Shown here piece after piece: positions 63,586 through 64,000 of a DNA stretch of 64,000 nt. A model generated the notes under the pieces. It saw only the letters and a list, made by a program, of their open reading frames with translations. It made no database searches and was not told the origin of the DNA. This DNA comes from Promethearchaeota archaeon. Lineage in GTDB: Archaea; Asgardarchaeota; Lokiarchaeia; Sigyniarchaeales; SOKP01. Both the position numbers and the translations under genes were made by a program. How positions within the stretch are numbered: position 1 is the stretch's first letter; every line of letters starts with the position of its first letter. Location: NCBI GenBank assembly GCA_016840085.1, contig JAEOTA010000056.1, positions 1-64,000 on the forward strand, read 5' to 3'.

Positions 63586-64000
63586 ATGGAGTCTCAAGAT
63601 TCTAAAGGAAAAATTGTTAAAGAGACCTTCCCATCAGAGATCATATCAATTATAGGGGATATTTTTGCTGGGATTATTCTTTCTTTTTTGATTTTACCTT
63701 TTGAAAGTTTTCTTATTTTATTATTAATGATACCAGCCCTTTTATCCTTAAGAGGGAATTTAAGCGGTCCTTTCATTGCCAGAACTTCACGTGATTTTAT
63801 TATTGGAGATTTTACAAAGAGATCATGGATTGAAAATGTGTTAGCAACATATTCACTTTCGATTATAACTGCTTTTTTTATTGGTATATTTACGATTCTT
63901 TTAAATATAGCCTTTTTTAAGATATTTATACTTCATATTGGATATCTTATTGCGATACCTATAATATCAATTGTTCTAACTTTATCTATATCAATTCCTT
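63586..64000 (+). CDS. MgtE/SLC41-like divalent cation transporter, N-terminal part
   Basis: Open to the right edge (138 codons seen). M-E-S-Q-D-S-K-G-K at the start, then E-I-I-S-I-I-G-D-I-F-A-G, then L-L-L-M-I-P-A-L-L-S-L-R-G-N-L-S-G-P-F-I-A-R, then further hydrophobic helices. The P-A-L-x-x-L-R-G-N-L-S-G/x motif is that of the membrane domain of MgtE and the SLC41 transporters. It lacks the N-terminal CBS domains of bacterial MgtE, at least here, so it is of the SLC41/archaeal type. Probably moves Mg2+. Confidence 0.8.
   Translation, partial: MESQDSKGKIVKETFPSEIISIIGDIFAGIILSFLILPFESFLILLLMIPALLSLRGNLSGPFIARTSRDFIIGDFTKRSWIENVLATYSLSIITAFFIGIFTILLNIAFFKIFILHIGYLIAIPIISIVLTLSISIP

Noticed and set aside
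63536..63661. Plus-strand frame starting ATG at 63536
   Set aside because: Overlaps the MgtE-like start in another frame, carries no motif and ends after 41 codons. A frameshift joining it to the transporter cannot be excluded, but nothing requires one.
1..64000. tRNA, rRNA, CRISPR array, riboswitch or insertion sequence with terminal repeats
   Set aside because: I looked for T-loop GTTCGA/GTTCAA contexts, regular spaced repeats and transposase motifs and saw no convincing example. A covariance-model scan could still find a tRNA or small RNA.

Overview
The window looks like chromosomal DNA of an Asgard archaeon, most likely a lokiarchaeote (Promethearchaeota). I infer this from strongly AT-rich DNA, archaeal TATA-like boxes, frequent TTG/GTG starts, and a set of eukaryote-like proteins. 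These are a full-length actin homologue (54987-56108, minus), a longin-like domain fused to an Arf/SR-beta-like GTPase (34503-36056), a RING-type treble-clef protein (13734-14051), a proline-rich coiled-coil protein near the actin gene (57149-57871, minus), and a CDP-alcohol phosphatidyltransferase of the kind used for archaeal lipids. No rRNA, tRNA or CRISPR array was recognised. Assignments rest on motif reading, not on database searches.

Layout. 1-6.8 kb: the end of a HepT-like gene, a broken surface-protein tail, a DMT transporter, a HEPN/MNT toxin-antitoxin-like pair, a DUF4184 protein, a radical SAM protein, a CPBP protease gene split by an in-frame TGA, a GNAT and a SagB-type oxidoreductase. 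6.8-15.3 kb: beta-helix acyltransferase-like membrane proteins, an MFS sugar transporter, bacterial-type phosphoglycerate mutase, a hydrolase, the RING protein and small membrane proteins. 15.3-23.5 kb: an accessory region with at least six intact, divergent or decayed copies of a short protein family (signature around IPFSK...DIYSG...IPFKER). One copy sits behind an intact ribbon-helix-helix gene and another behind a decayed paralogue of it. Interspersed are TIGR04076 paralogues, a cyclase, an enoyl-CoA hydratase and a seven-bladed-propeller surface protein.

23.4-38 kb: a cyclin-fold protein, zinc-ribbon proteins, a flavodoxin, an RNA methyltransferase, a corrinoid-protein/methyltransferase fusion whose cobalamin-ligand motif is lost, several unknown archaeal proteins, the longin-GTPase and an M32 carboxypeptidase. 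38-54.5 kb: lipid synthesis, an ABC exporter whose permease has a homopolymer frameshift, Fe-S and double nitroreductase proteins, PurD, a HAD enzyme, a large multi-PAS histidine kinase and topoisomerase I. 54.5-64 kb: actin, a LmbE-like deacetylase, the proline-rich protein, a phosphoribosyltransferase, a repeat-rich surface protein, an ABC-2-like membrane protein and the start of an MgtE/SLC41-like transporter.

Three surface proteins end in the same tail: I-P-G-Y followed by N or E, then a hydrophobic segment, then basic residues. This looks like a lineage-specific C-terminal sorting signal. The most distinctive local system is the ribbon-helix-helix plus IPFSK module, which looks like a selfish or regulatory two-gene unit that has duplicated and decayed repeatedly. 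Several other genes carry single disabling changes (an in-frame stop or homopolymer indels). These are either real pseudogenization or assembly errors, and reads would decide.
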